Assembly (NCBI GenBank): GCA_008638375.1
Contig: CM018032.1
Span: 7,205,501 to 7,269,500, forward strand
Direction: 5' to 3'
From: Nyssa sinensis
Lineage: Eukaryota > Streptophyta > Magnoliopsida > Cornales > Nyssaceae
DNA length: 64,000 nt
Part shown: piece by piece, positions 1-10,494 of the stretch
How the letters are laid out: each line of letters opens with the position of its first letter
How positions within the stretch are numbered: position 1 is the stretch's first letter
The notes under the pieces: model-generated
Told to the model about the DNA's origin: nothing
Database searches by the model: none
What the model saw: the letters and a program-made list of their open reading frames with translations, nothing else
Made by a program: the position numbers and the translations under genes

Positions 1-1096
1 AAAGCCAATAACCACCCGATTTCATTAAGTCCAAATAATGTCCATATTACCCTTTCATGTGGGACATATTTTAACAGGTCCTTCTCTTTTCGTCAAGATC
101 TTTTTGCATAGGAGGAAGAAGAATTGTCCGGGTTACTCGAGCTTTTGAGGAATGCTCCCTCCATCCCTGGAAATAATTATGACAGGTTGTCATGGAAAGC
201 CCACTATTCAGGTTAGTTCTCTATGAACTCTCTTTACAAAAGCTTTGACGCAACTCTCGGTCCCCCTCTTCAAGTTTCAAAATTAATTTGGGAAAATATC
301 TTGCCCCCAAAATTTTAATTCTTTGGTTGGTTGGCTTGGAACAACAGGGTTAAGTCTGCTAAATTCCTCCTCAAAGTTGGAATTCTAAGAAATTCAAATG
401 ATTGTTTGTGTTGTTTTTGCGGTCTACCCATCGAATCAACAAACCATGTTCTACTTTTATGTGATAAAATATGAAGGATTTGGGTTGATTGCATTAGCTC
501 GTGGGACATCTCTTGAGCTACTCCAAAGTCTATCAACTATGTCTTAGAATAATGGCAAAGTTTCAGGTTTAAAAATTTGAAGAAAATAATTTGGGATGCC
601 CTTCCCTTCGCAATTTTATGATCCGTATGGAAACTAAGAAATGACTACATTTTTAACAAGGTTCAACCTAAGTGGGATTCAGTTATACCTCTAACTAAGG
701 CAAGAATCGCCTTTTGGGTTAAGTCTAAGAAAAAGGAAATCTTTTACTCCTTGAACGATCTAATCTTTTTTCTTCAACAAGTGATTAGCGGAGACTGAAT
801 TCTTTCTTTGGTTGTGATTAAAATGTGACGTAATTGATTCTTGGACTTCGAGTGTGGGTATCTTGCCAGCTTGGTTTTTTTCTTGTGTGCTGAGGATTTT
901 TGCACATGATTGGCTTCTCCCTTGGGTGCCAACCTAGTTGGGATTCTTGGGTCTAGCAATGATGCAGTTGATTTATCATTCAGTTTTGATGCCTTCTTTG
1001 TTTTGTATCTATCAATTTTTCTTGTATCTTTGGTTGTTCTTCTCATTTGGCATCAATAAATTTTTATTCCTTTTGCTGATTAAAAAAAAAAAAAAA
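1..1096 (+). mobile_element. LINE (non-LTR retrotransposon) 3' end, 5' side outside window
   Basis: Between about 120 and 780 a broken reading resembles the C-terminal end of plant LINE ORF2. It has a WENILPPK-like stretch, then a Cys-rich reverse-transcriptase zinc-binding region (CCFCG...ESTNHVLLLCD, about 400-470), then a Trp-rich tail. Stops interrupt it throughout. The element ends in a T-rich 3' region, an AATAAA-like stretch and a 15-base poly(A) at 1082-1096. The bases just before the tail read TTTTGCTGAT, which recurs at another LINE end in this window. It is dead. Which copia sequence it interrupted is not certain. Confidence 0.72.
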
Positions 1097-1103
1097 GAAT
1101 GGG

Positions 1104-1957
1104 TTGGATGTATTTCAGAAGGAGGTTTATCCTCCTTTGCTTGAGCATCTGATCCTTCAAGAAGCCAAGTATGCCTCTGATATTCTTGCTTGCGTAGGGC
1201 TTACTGATAATAAGACGGCTCCTACACAACTTGAGCTCAATATTCGACTCACTTTATTGGATGGCACCCCGCTACCCGATAAAACTTTGTATCGCCAATT
1301 GGTTGGGAATCTTGTTTACCTTACGGTTACTCGGCCTGACATTGCTCATGCTGTTCATATTGTGAGCTAGTTCCTGTCTGCTTCTCGCTCTACTCATTAT
1401 ACTGCAGTTCTTCACATTCTTCACTACATCAAGGGCACTCTCTTTCATGGTCTTCATTTTTCAGCTCATTCCTCTCTTAACTTGCGTGCCTATTCTGATG
1501 CTGATTGGGCAGGTGATCCTACTGATTATCGTTCCATCATAAGTTTCTGCTTCTTCCTTGGTGATTCTCTGATTTCTTAGCGTAGCAAGAAACAGACTGT
1601 CACTACCCGTTCTAGCACTGAAACAAAATATCGTGCCCTTGCCGATGCCAGTCAAGAGCTCGTCTAGCTTCATTGGCTTTTTAAAGACATGGGTTTGACC
1701 CACGCCTCTGCTACCCCTCTTCATTGTGACAATCAGAGTGCTATCCAAATTGCCCACAATGACGTCTTTCATGAACGTACCAAACACATTGAGATCAATT
1801 GTCATTTCATTTGCCAACACCTTCGTCATGGTACTGTTCATCTCATTCCGGTTTTCTGAGCTAACTAGGTTACCGATATCTTCACTAAAACTCACCCTTT
1901 TGGAAATCTTCGCGATTTAGTTTCCAAACTCAAACTGGTTTCGATTTTTCCATCTTA
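1104..1957 (+). pseudogene. Ty1/copia pol 3' end (reverse transcriptase tail and RNase H), decayed
   Basis: The reading gives the copia motifs KYASDIL, LYRQLVGNLVYLT, RPDI.HAVH, then RNase H with YSDADWAGD, RSSTE.KYRAL, CDNQSA and HNDVFHERTKHIEI, and ends in a DIFTK-type C-terminus. In-frame stops fall at about 1368, 1579, 1665, 1857 and 1867. Upstream pol is absent: the homology starts right after the LINE poly(A). It is clearly related in protein to the complete copia element at 44.6-49.5 kb (same motif order) but diverged. A polypurine tract follows at 1960-1970. Not functional. Confidence 0.82.
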
Positions 1958-1971
1958 AGTTGGAGGGGGGA

Positions 1972-2269
1972 TGTTAACTATATGTATTATACATGTGTGT
2001 TACGGTCTATAAGTAGAGCAAAAAAAATGACTTTGCAGCTAATACCAAACCATAGCTACAAACTACACCAATCTAAACGCAAGAGACAGTCCAAATGTTT
2101 GGAATAACAAAGAAGGAAATTTCATGGGGAAGTGTCTTGGTGTCCAAGAGCCATCCCATTCACAAGTTTTAATATCTTTATGGGAGTAGTTGTGGTTCAT
2201 AATTGTAATATATGCAGCAACATTGCTCATATACTAAATGTATGGGAATTTTTATAGTCTTCTATTTTT
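1972..2269 (+). repeat. Start of a copia 3' LTR, degraded, plus unassigned sequence
   Basis: TGTTAAC at 1972 directly follows the purine tract TTGGAGGGGGGA, as expected for the 5' edge of a 3' LTR. A matching LTR end or partner LTR is not seen, so the LTR is truncated or too diverged. From about 2060 the sequence is unassigned. Confidence 0.45.
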
Positions 2270-2560
2270 CACTACAACAAAATTGACTTTTTGCATGCGT
2301 CGTTAATTTTTTTGATTAGGTTGCTAAAGACTTTCTGCAATGCTTAAAAAGCATCGCTAAGGTGTTGCAAATAGTGTGGTAGTAGAACAATTTTGTGACG
2401 CATTGACTAAGCATTGCCAATGACTCCATTATTTGCGACACATAAGGTGTCGCTAAAAGTCACAACTGACGTCGGAAAAAAAAGTAAGTAGCAAAAGTCA
2501 TTTAGCATCGTCATTAATACCGAATTATTTGTGATGCATTTTTATCATTGCTAATAATGA
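2270..2560 (+). mobile_element. CACTA-type (En/Spm) DNA transposon terminus with subterminal repeats
   Basis: CACTACAACAAAA at 2270-2282 is a typical plant CACTA terminal inverted repeat. It is followed by repeated short motifs of the GCRTCGCTAA type in both orientations (about 2297, 2350, 2447, 2506, 2550), as in subterminal repeats of such elements. No transposase coding sequence and no opposite terminus (TTTTGTTGTAGTG type) were found, so this is a non-autonomous or truncated copy. Its right limit is approximate. Confidence 0.55.
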
Positions 2561-3503
2561 AACCTTATGATGTGCTTAGGTATTTTGGTAACCACTTCCT
2601 ATCTTGTGATGAAAATCTATGAGATTTGTGTTCTCAACTTCGTCATTTACCGTTGAGTTAGACAAATCCTCGATTTGATATCTACTCATCAAGAAAACAA
2701 GAATGGAAATTAAGTATATCAAATTCCTTGAAAACCAAATAACACAAGGATTAGATTACTCACTCAATACGAAAAGAATTCTCTAATTTTGAAATTAAAA
2801 TATAATTGATAAACTTTTTAATAATGATTGAATGCATCATATTTATAAGGTTAAGAAACTACCAACCCAAATAGGAGTCTGCTAATTCCTACGCTAAACC
2901 TATTACAATTAAGACACTGAGAAATTGAAAAAATTTAAAAATTTCTAAATAAATAAAAATTGTGACTTTTTGAAAAATTACAAACTAGGTAGTAGAAATG
3001 GATAACTGAAAATGGAATCACATTCCGAACTTCCTAGATAAAATAATTGTGAATCTAAAACTTACCGTAAATGGTAAAAAAAAAAGTTTAATTAAGTTTA
3101 ATCGAAAGCTTAAACAAAAGAATTTAGTTGAAATCCGGTTTCGGTTATGACGGGGAGATAAGTTTTGTCCGTCTCACATCGACTATTAAAAGTGGGACTT
3201 GGAACGTTCCATTACTTCAAAAAATCATCAACAAATTGTTCTGTATCACATGGAATAATAAATAAAGTGGTAAGGTTCTTTTTATGTTCAATGTAATACC
3301 ATTTATTTTTTCCGTTTTTTGTTGGGTATACTCAAGGAAGTATCTTAGGATTTACTAGGAATAGCCCGATGTACATTTTGAATAATAAACAAAACATGCA
3401 ACATTTCCACCCAACTTTTCTTGTGATAATTGGGCAACATAATAGAACAAAAAATTCAAAGAATGAAATGAAAAGTTATCATTTTAGAGATTGAAAATTA
3501 AAT
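2561..3503. other. Intergenic, nothing recognised
   Basis: AT-rich sequence with no coding signal that survives inspection in either strand and no clear repeat ends. Confidence 0.5.
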
Positions 3504-3518
3504 GACGCTTTTACCATT

Positions 3519-3764
3519 TTTTTTTATCAACAAAGAAGAATGCTTTTATTGATGAGAATAGAGTACAAGGAGTACATAAATTACATCAATAAAAGAGAGA
3601 AAGAGAAGGAAGCAAACAAATTAAATCTATAAGCATCAAAGCAAGCAAACAAAATCCTGACTAAGTTGGGACAATCCCACCAACAAAAACATTTACAACA
3701 CCATACCTAAAAAACAAAAGAGATTACCTCCGGCGAAGCTGAGGACTCAAAACATAGAATACTC
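3519..3764 (-). mobile_element. LINE 3' end (minus strand), distal part
   Basis: Read on the minus strand this is a G/T-rich LINE-like 3' untranslated region. It ends in CATCAATAAAAGCATTC, TTTGTTGAT and a run of A (poly-T on the plus strand at 3518-3526). It stops at 3764 where the copia-like LTR begins, and the same kind of G/T-rich sequence resumes after the LTR at 11041. The LINE was therefore split by that insertion. Confidence 0.6.
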
Positions 3765-4020
3765 TATTAGAAGTATAGTAGGGTTACTTATATATTATTG
3801 TGATACTAGAGTTAATGTTAGCCACCACACATATTATTGTGTAATATATTAGGGTTTCATAGTTTGTTTCCTTTATTAATACTTTTCATGTACAACCTCA
3901 TAACCCTCCTATATAAGGAGCTTTCTTATTTAGTTTCAATATAATACAATATAGTCGCTAGGGTTTTTTCCTTTCTTCTCTTTCTTTCTTCTTTTTTATT
4001 TTTTTTCTTTAGTTTTAACA
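3765..4020 (+). repeat. Copia-like LTR, copy 1 of the left array
   Basis: Starts TATTAGAAGTAT (terminal TG mutated to TA) and ends TTTTAACA. Contains CCTATATAAGGA, a TATA-like box, at about 3908. It is followed at once by the primer site TGGTATCAGAGC (4021-4032). Confidence 0.8.
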
Positions 4021-4032
4021 TGGTATCAGAGC
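4021..4032 (+). other. tRNA-Met primer binding site, array copy 1
   Basis: TGGTATCAGAGC abuts the LTR end. An identical 33-bp leader including this site recurs at 4321-4353, and the site alone recurs at 10250-10261. Confidence 0.8.
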
Positions 4033-4053
4033 AGGGAACGATACCCCATAACA

Positions 4054-4320
4054 TGGTAGAAGTATATTAGGGTTACCTATATATTATTGTGATACTAGAG
4101 TTAAGGTTAGTCGCCTCACATATTATTGTGTAATATATTAGGGTTTCATAGTTTGTTTCCTTTATTAATATTTTCCATGTACAACTTCATAACCTTCCTA
4201 TATAAGGAATTTTCTTGTTTAATTTCAATATAATTCAATATAATACAATGTAGTCGCTTGGATTTTTTCCTTTCTTCTCTTTCTTTCTTCTTTTTTATTT
4301 ATTTTTCTTTAATTTTAACA
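4054..4320 (+). repeat. Copia-like LTR, copy 2 of the left array
   Basis: Same sequence family as copy 1. It begins TGGTAGAAGTATATTAGGG directly after the leader and ends TTTTAACA. A TATA-like CTATATAAGGA lies at about 4199. Confidence 0.8.
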
Positions 4321-4332
4321 TGGTATCAGAGC
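4321..4332 (+). other. tRNA-Met primer binding site, array copy 2
   Basis: TGGTATCAGAGC following LTR copy 2, with the rest of the 33-bp leader identical to that after copy 1. Confidence 0.8.
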
Positions 4333-4353
4333 AGGGAACGATACCCCATAACA

Positions 4354-4582
4354 TGGTAAAAGTATATTAGGGTTACCTATATATTATTGTGATACTAGAG
4401 TTAAGGTTAGCCGCCACACATATTATTATGTAATATATTAGGGTTTCATAGTTTGTTTCCTTTATTAATACGTTGCATGTACAACCTCATAACCCTCCTA
4501 TATAAAGAGTTTTCTTGTTTAGTTTCAATATAATACAATGGAGTCGCTTGGGTTTTTCACTTTTCTTCTCTTTCTTTCTTCT
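4354..4582 (+). repeat. Copia-like LTR, copy 3, left part
   Basis: Same LTR family, cut at 4582 by the gypsy element. The missing end is found at 10222-10249, and joining the two restores the arrangement seen in copies 1 and 2. Confidence 0.8.
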
Positions 4583-5125
4583 TGATGTAGAACATGTTGT
4601 GGAAGAATCTAATTCCTAGCACGGAATTACGTGCGATGCTTGAATGATCGGAATGGCGTGAAATTTGGTGGGTGTCTTGGAAACGATGTGTTGATCAATA
4701 CTCATTGCTTTGCTATGACGTATGCCGCTTTTCGGGCAAATTCCTTCATTTTGGCATTCAAAAGTGCGTTTTTGCTATTTATAGTAATAATGTGTTGTTT
4801 ATGCTCAGAGAGTTATAATTGTCGTTTAGAGTTGTCCTTTTGGCAGATTACTGCTTAAGTTTAGGGTTTTTGATTTATGCTTTTAATTAGAATATTTCTA
4901 TTTTTGGAATTTTTGGAATTTTTCTTTATTTTAATTATTGTTTTCCTAATCCTAGTCAAATTAGGGTTTGCTGCCTATATAAAGGCTGTTCTTTTCATTG
5001 TAAGGTTAACTTTCATTCAATAAATAATTTTCTTTTTGAGATTTTATTCTCTGTGTTCGTGGATTCGGACGATTTTTACAAGAAGCAGGCGGTGTCCTGA
5101 TTCTTCACAAGCTTCCGCTACGTCA
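4583..5125 (+). repeat. Left (5') LTR of the gypsy element
   Basis: TG...CA ends. GCCTATATAAAGG at about 4973 is a good TATA box, followed by a pyrimidine-rich AACTTTCATTC region near the likely transcript start. It has the same length as the right LTR. Confidence 0.88.
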
Positions 5126-5127
5126 GT

Positions 5128-5139
5128 TGATATCAGAGC
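5128..5139 (+). other. Primer binding site of the gypsy element, one mismatch
   Basis: TGATATCAGAGC lies two bases after the LTR. The usual tRNA-Met complement is TGGTATCAGAGC, so one G to A change is present. Confidence 0.75.
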
Positions 5140-5157
5140 AGGCTTAATCCTATTCAA

Positions 5158-6310
5158 ATGGCAAACGCACGGAACGAAAGCGAAATCCTTGACGGCGGTG
5201 ACCGTGAGGGAGATATGGTTACAGGGGCTGAATTCAGAACTTTCCAGTGTGAGACCCAACAGGCTCAACGTGAGACGCAGTAAGCGTTACGTGGATCCAA
5301 GTGACTCTTGCTAGGCTGACGGTAGGGAATAATCAGAGGGGCGACGATCCTATTGGTCGTCAACCTTATCGAGAGAGGGCTGAAGTTGTGCGTGAATGCC
5401 ATCCAGAGATTCCACGTAGGCAGCTAGCCTATGAGGATAATCTGAGTGAGGATGAAGAAGAGGCTGAAGTCGTATTCAAGAATAATCGGAGGGGTTACCA
5501 AGGAGAGCAGGACCGACAAACCTTTCGTATGAAGATGGACCTGCCTAGTTTTAATGGCCAACTTCAGATCGAGGGGTTTCTTGATTGGCTGGTATTGGTC
5601 GAGAGATTTTTTGATTATATGGATATTCCTGAAGATAAAAAGGTGAAATTAGTCGCGTACAAGTTATTGGGGGGTGCTTCTACTTGGTGAGAGCAATCGC
5701 AAATTACACGGATGCGACAAGGAAAAGGGATGGTTCGGACATGGGCTAAGATGAGGCGACTGTTACGATCAAGGTATTTGCCTCCAGATTATGAGCAGAT
5801 TCTGTTTCAACAATATTAGAATTGTAGGCAGGGGAGTAGAACAGTCGAGGCTTACCTAGAGGAATTCCACAGGTTGTCGTCACGTAATAACCTACTGGAA
5901 ACAGATGCGCAACAAGTTGCTAGGTTTGTTGGGGGCTGCGTTGGGCTATACAGGAACGAGTTGCAATGCAAACAGTCTACACCCTAACTGAAGCCGTTGC
6001 GTTGGCTATCAAGGCAGAAACTCAATTGGACCGATCAAAGGCGACGGTCGTAGCACAAAATTCTGTTGATTCTAATCGTGCTGCAGTAAATAAAGGAAAA
6101 GCCCCAAATATTCAACCACCTTGGTCTAACACCACTCGCGGAACAGGTAGCAGTGGGGGTCCTTCAAAGTCAGTCGGTCCTTCAAAGCCAGCCAACACTG
6201 TTCCACCAGAAGTGGCACCTCATAACCCTTATGCTCGTCCGGGGTCTGATAAGTGCTATAGATGCTTATAGCCAGGGCACCGTTCCAACGAATGTCCTAA
6301 AAAGGGTACC
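5158..6310 (+). pseudogene. Gypsy gag (capsid and zinc knuckle), broken
   Basis: The start ATG at 5158 gives MANARNESE. A TAA at 5281 and a frameshift before 5301 follow. The capsid-type region has DLPSFNGQLQIEGFLDWL and FFDYMDIPEDKKVKLVAYKL (about 5540-5660). Further stops are TGA at 5688 and TAG at 5817. Near 6255 a CX2CX4HX4C zinc knuckle (CYRC..PGH...EC) carries a TAG at 6268 where Gln is usual. Gag would package element RNA; this copy cannot make it whole. Confidence 0.82.
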
Positions 6311-6830
6311 GTTAACTTAGTGGAGCCAAAAGAACATGGCAGAATTGAGACATATGAGGATGAGAATGAAACGCCCTGCACTTATGAAGATGAGGAGGTA
6401 ACGGGTGGCGACGAAGGAGAGCTGCTGTCATGCTCTCAAATGGTTCAGCGACTTCTATTAGTACTAAAGCAGAAAGAACCATCTCAACGGCATAATATAT
6501 TCCGAACCAAGTGTACTGTGAACAAAAAGGTTTGTGATGTTATTATTGATAGTGGCAGTAGTGAAAATATAGTGTCGAAAGTAATGGTTACCAAGTTGGG
6601 CTTGTAGACTGAGAAACACGCTTCACCGTATAAGATTGGCTGGATAAAACGGGGTGCTGAAGTGAAGGTAACTAAAATCTGCCGCATTAAATTTTCAATT
6701 GGAAAGAATTATGCAGATGAGGTTGCATGTGACGTGGTCGAGATGGATGTCTGCCATATTATTTTGGAACGACCATGGCAGTTCGATATGGATGTTACCT
6801 ACAGGGGTCGTGATAACATGTATGTTTTCA
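6311..6830 (+). pseudogene. Gypsy aspartic protease, broken
   Basis: KVCDVIIDSGSSENIVS (about 6526-6576) contains the catalytic Asp-Ser-Gly of retroviral-type proteases. A TAG at 6605-6607 interrupts it. The reading continues in the same frame with the second half, including [20 protein letters not shown]. It would cleave the polyprotein if intact. Confidence 0.78.
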
Positions 6831-7933
6831 TGAAGGGAGGCCTAAAGATCATTTTGACACCCATAAAAGAGGAATTTGCAATTGTTGAACCGAAGTCAAA
6901 GGGCAAGTCAGTATTTCTTATGGATGGGGGTGAATTCATAGAAGAAACTAAGGAATCTGGAGAGATTTTTTCTATGGTAGTTGGGGGAGAAGTTGGCAAG
7001 GAGTCTATGGAAATTCCACCCGCACTTAAGCCTTTGTTGGAGGATTTTCAAGAAATTATACCGTTAGAGCTAACGGATGGGTTGCCTCCTATACGAGACA
7101 TACAGCATCAGGTTGATCTCACACCAGGATCTAGTTTGCCTAATCATCCACATTACCGGATGAGTCCCAAGGAAAGCCAAATCCTACAAGAGCAGGTAGA
7201 AGAGCTAATTAAGAAAGGATTGGTGCAAGAGAGCATGATTCCTTGTGCTGTACCAGCCTTGTTAGTTCCAAAGAAGGATGGCAGTTGGCGCATGTGCATC
7301 GACAGCCGGGCAATCAATAAGATCACCATCAAATATAGGTTCCTTATTCCTCGATTGGAAGGTATGCTAGACATGCTGGCAGGATCCAAAGTCTTTTCCA
7401 AAATTGACTTACGGAGCGGGTACCATCAGATTCGGATCAGGCATGGAGATGAATGGAAGACTGCTTTCAAGACCAATGAGGGGTTATATGAATGGTTAGT
7501 GATGCCGTTTGGACTCACTAATGCGCTCAGTACTTTCATGCGGCTCATGAACCAGGTATTAAAACCATTTACTAGAAAATTTGTTGTGGTGTACTTTGAT
7601 GATATATTGATATATAGCCAAAACGAATCTGACCATCTTACGCACTTGAGGGAAGTACTTACAGTTTTGCAGCAAAATAAGTTGTATGTTAATTTGAAGA
7701 AGTGCAGTTTTATGACCAGCAGTTTTCTGTTTTTGGGATTTGTGGTAAGTGTTGATGGGATTAAAGTTGACGAACAAGAGATTCGTGCCATTCAAGAGTG
7801 GCCAACTCCACAAAGAGTGGGCGAGGTTCGTAGCTTTCATGGTCTGGCAACGTTTTACAAGCGGTTTGTCAGAGATTTTAGCAGGATAGTCGCGCCAATT
7901 ACTGAATGCATGAAGAAGGGGAAATTCCATTAG
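6831..7933 (+). pseudogene. Gypsy reverse transcriptase domain
   Basis: This is the longest open stretch of the element (open from 6662 to 7930). RT blocks in order: [18 protein letters not shown] (about 7250-7310), [34 protein letters not shown], and the catalytic YFDDILIYS (about 7590-7620). [10 protein letters not shown] has Leu where Pro is usual. The open stretch stops at TAG 7931-7933, where Trp is usual. It would copy element RNA to DNA; the RT core itself is nearly intact. Confidence 0.88.
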
Positions 7934-8392
7934 GAAGAGGAAGCAGAACAGAGTTTTGCACTGATCAAGGAGAAGTTATCATCTGCTCTAGTTTTAGCAC
8001 TGCCAGATTTTGACAAGCTGTTTCAGGTGGAGTGTAATGCCTCTATTGTTGGCGTTGGTGCTGTACTTTCTCAAGAAGGTAGGCCGGTTGCGTTTTATAG
8101 CGAAAAGCTCAGTGAAGCTCGCCAGAAGTGGTCTACTTATGAGCTGGAATTGTATGCTGTTTTTCGCGCCTTGAAGGTTTGGGAACACTATCTGGTGCAA
8201 AAGGAGTTTGTCTTATTCAGCGACCACCAAGCGTTGAAGTTTATCAATAGCTAGAATAGTGTCAACCGGATGCATGCCCGTTGAATTTCTTTTGTCCAAC
8301 GCTTCACGTTCACTTTGAAGCATAAAGCCGGTCAATTAAACCGGGTAGCTGATGCCCTAAGCAGGAGGGCGTGCTTGCTTGTCACATTACGG
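7934..8392 (+). pseudogene. Gypsy RNase H domain, broken
   Basis: Follows RT in frame after the stop: [16 protein letters not shown] (about 8027-8075), then [12 protein letters not shown] and [10 protein letters not shown]. The first acidic residue, normally Asp in VECDAS, is Asn. Stops are TAG at 8252-8254 and TGA at 8282-8284. It ends at [17 protein letters not shown]. Confidence 0.82.
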
Positions 8393-9710
8393 GCTGAGGT
8401 AGTTGGGTTTGACTGTCTCAAGGAGCTGTATGCAGAAGATGAAGATTTTCAGGACATTTGGGTAAAATGTCAGTCGGGTATTTCCGTTGATGGAATGCAT
8501 ATCCAAGAGGGCTATCTGTTTCGAGGAAACCAATTGTGCATCCCGAGAAGTTCGCTACGAGAGCAGATAATTCAGGAATTACCTGGTGGAGGTTTGGGAG
8601 GACACTTGGGTCGTGACAAAACAGTATCTCTTGTTGATGAGAGGTATTATTGGCCCCAACTGAAATAAGACATCGACAGCCATGTTAAAAGATGCCCCAT
8701 TTGTCAAGCTGCCAAAGGCCAATCTCAAAATACGGGTCTGTACATGCCTTTGCCAATTCCAGCAGCACCTTGGGAGGACCTTTCCATGGACTTTGTCTTG
8801 GGCCTTCCGAGAACCCAACGCGGATTTGACTCTGTATTTGTGGTGGTTGATCGGTTCTTAAAAATGGCTCACTTTATTGCTTGCAAAAAGACTTCAGATG
8901 CAGTGCACAAGGCCAATTTATTTTTCAAAGAAGTTGTTCGTTTGCATGGGGTTCCTAAATCGATCACTTCAGATAGGGACACCAAATTCTTGAGTCATTT
9001 TTGGCGGACCTTATGGAGGCGGTTTGACACATCCCTGAATTTTAGTAGCACGAGTCATCCTCAGTCTGATGGTCAAACGGAAGTGGTGAATCGCACTCTT
9101 GGGAATCTAATTTGCTGCATTTCTAGAGAGAAACCAAAGCAGTGGGATATTGCTCTAGCACAAGCTGAGTTTGCTTATAACAGTATGCTGAATCTTTCTA
9201 CTGGGAAGATCCCATTCCAAATTGTTTATTGTTGTCCTCCACGTCATGCTTTAGACTTGGTTCCTCTGCCAAAACTTCCGGGTTTGAGTATTGCAGCAGA
9301 AAATATGGCGGATCGTATCAAGCCTATTCAAGAAGAGGTGCAAAAAAAACTTAGCGGAATCTAATGCCAAATACAAGACAGCTACTGATAAAAAGAGAAG
9401 GGCTCAAGTCTTTCAAGAGGGGGATCTAGTGATGGTTTATTTGCGCAAGGGGCGGGTGCCAGTGGGCACGTACAACAAGCTGAAAGACAAGAAATATGGT
9501 CCCTTCCAGATTCTGCGAAAAATTAATGATAATGCCTATGTTGTGGACCTTCCGCCTGATATGGCCATTTCTCCTACTTTCCACGTTGCTGATTTGTTTG
9601 AATATCATCCTCCTGATGTGTCGCATTCTCAATTACCTAACTCGAGGTCGAGTTCTTTTCAAGCAGGAGAGACTGATGTAGAACATGTTATAGAAGAATC
9701 TAATTCCTAG
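8393..9710 (+). pseudogene. Gypsy integrase, broken, reading into the 3' LTR
   Basis: The zinc-binding H..H..C..C part is GGHLGRDKT to CPICQAAKG (about 8590-8720), with a TAA at 8666-8668. The core has the D, D, E triad: [16 protein letters not shown] and GQTEVVNRT. One extra A in the A-run at about 9342-9349 shifts the frame. The C-terminal part [21 protein letters not shown] and [11 protein letters not shown] follows in the next frame. The reading ends at 9710, 37 bp inside the right LTR. No chromodomain seen. Confidence 0.85.
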
Positions 9711-10216
9711 CACAGAATTACGTGCGACGCCAGAATGGTCGGAATGGCGTGAAATTTGGTGGGTGTCTTGGAAACGATGTGTTGATCAATACTTCTAGCT
9801 TTGTCATGACGTATGCCGCTTTTCAGGCAAATTCCTTCATTTTGGCGTTCAAAAGCGCGTTTTTGCTATTTATAATAATAATGTGCTGTTTGAGTTCGGG
9901 GAGTTATAATTGTCGTTTAGAGTTGTCCTTTTGGCAGATTACTGCTTAAGTTTAGGGTTTTTGATTTATGCTTTTAATTAGAATATTTCTATTTTTGAAA
10001 TTTTTCATATTTTTCTTTATTTTAATTATTGTTTTCCTAATCCTAGTCAAATTAGAGTTTGCTGCCTATATAAAGGTTGTTCTTTTCATTGTAAGGTTAA
10101 CTTTCATTCAATAAATAATTTTCTTTTTGAGATTTTATTCTCTGTGTTCGTGGATTCGGACGATTTTTACAAGAAGCAGGCGGTGTCCTAATTCTTTACG
10201 AGCTTCCGCTACGTCA
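9674..10216 (+). repeat. Right (3') LTR of the gypsy element
   Basis: Same 543-bp length as the left LTR, starts TGATGTAGAAC and ends TACGTCA. It is preceded by purine-rich AGCAGGAGAGAC, a weak polypurine tract, and followed by target duplication CTTCT. Confidence 0.88.
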
Positions 10217-10221
10217 CTTCT

Positions 10222-10249
10222 TTTTTATTTTTTTTCTTTAATTTTAACA
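10222..10249 (+). repeat. Copia-like LTR copy 3, remaining right end
   Basis: T-rich sequence ending AATTTTAACA. It is followed at 10250 by TGGTATCAGAGC and completes the LTR interrupted at 4582. Confidence 0.75.
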
Positions 10250-10261
10250 TGGTATCAGAGC

Positions 10262-10494
10262 AGGGAATAATACCCTAGCTCTCTGCCCTCTTTCTTTTTG
10301 CCTTCCTTTTATCGCCATTTTCCATTATCATAACAAACGAGCAACTTTCAAATGGAGGCAAGCCTGATGCTACCAATCCATATTTTCTTCACCATTCCGA
10401 TCATCTAGGAATGGTACTTGTTTCCAAGCCCCTCAATGGGGATAATTATTCGACATAGTGTAGAGCCATGAAGATTTCTTTACCCGCCAAAACC
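10262..10494 (+). pseudogene. Copia gag N-terminal fragment in the non-autonomous element
   Basis: From about 10355 the reading gives NPYFLHHSDHLGMVLVSKPL and NGDNYS.WCRAMKISL. This is the start of the gag domain of many plant copia elements. A TAG at 10456 stands where Trp is usual (TGG to TAG). Homology stops where the GC-rich minisatellite begins at 10495. The rest of gag and all of pol are missing. Confidence 0.7.

Larger units (their letters stand above)
4583..10216 (+). mobile_element. Full-length but inactive Ty3/gypsy retrotransposon
   Basis: Two 543-bp LTRs (4583-5125 and 9674-10216) begin TGATGTAGAAC and end TACGTCA. They differ at about 30 positions by eye. The element is flanked by the 5-bp target duplication CTTCT (4578-4582, 10217-10221) and sits in the third copia-like LTR. 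A primer site follows the left LTR. Internal order is gag, protease, reverse transcriptase, RNase H, integrase, the Ty3/gypsy order. Many in-frame stops and two frameshifts make it unable to move by itself. No chromodomain was recognised. Confidence 0.9.
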
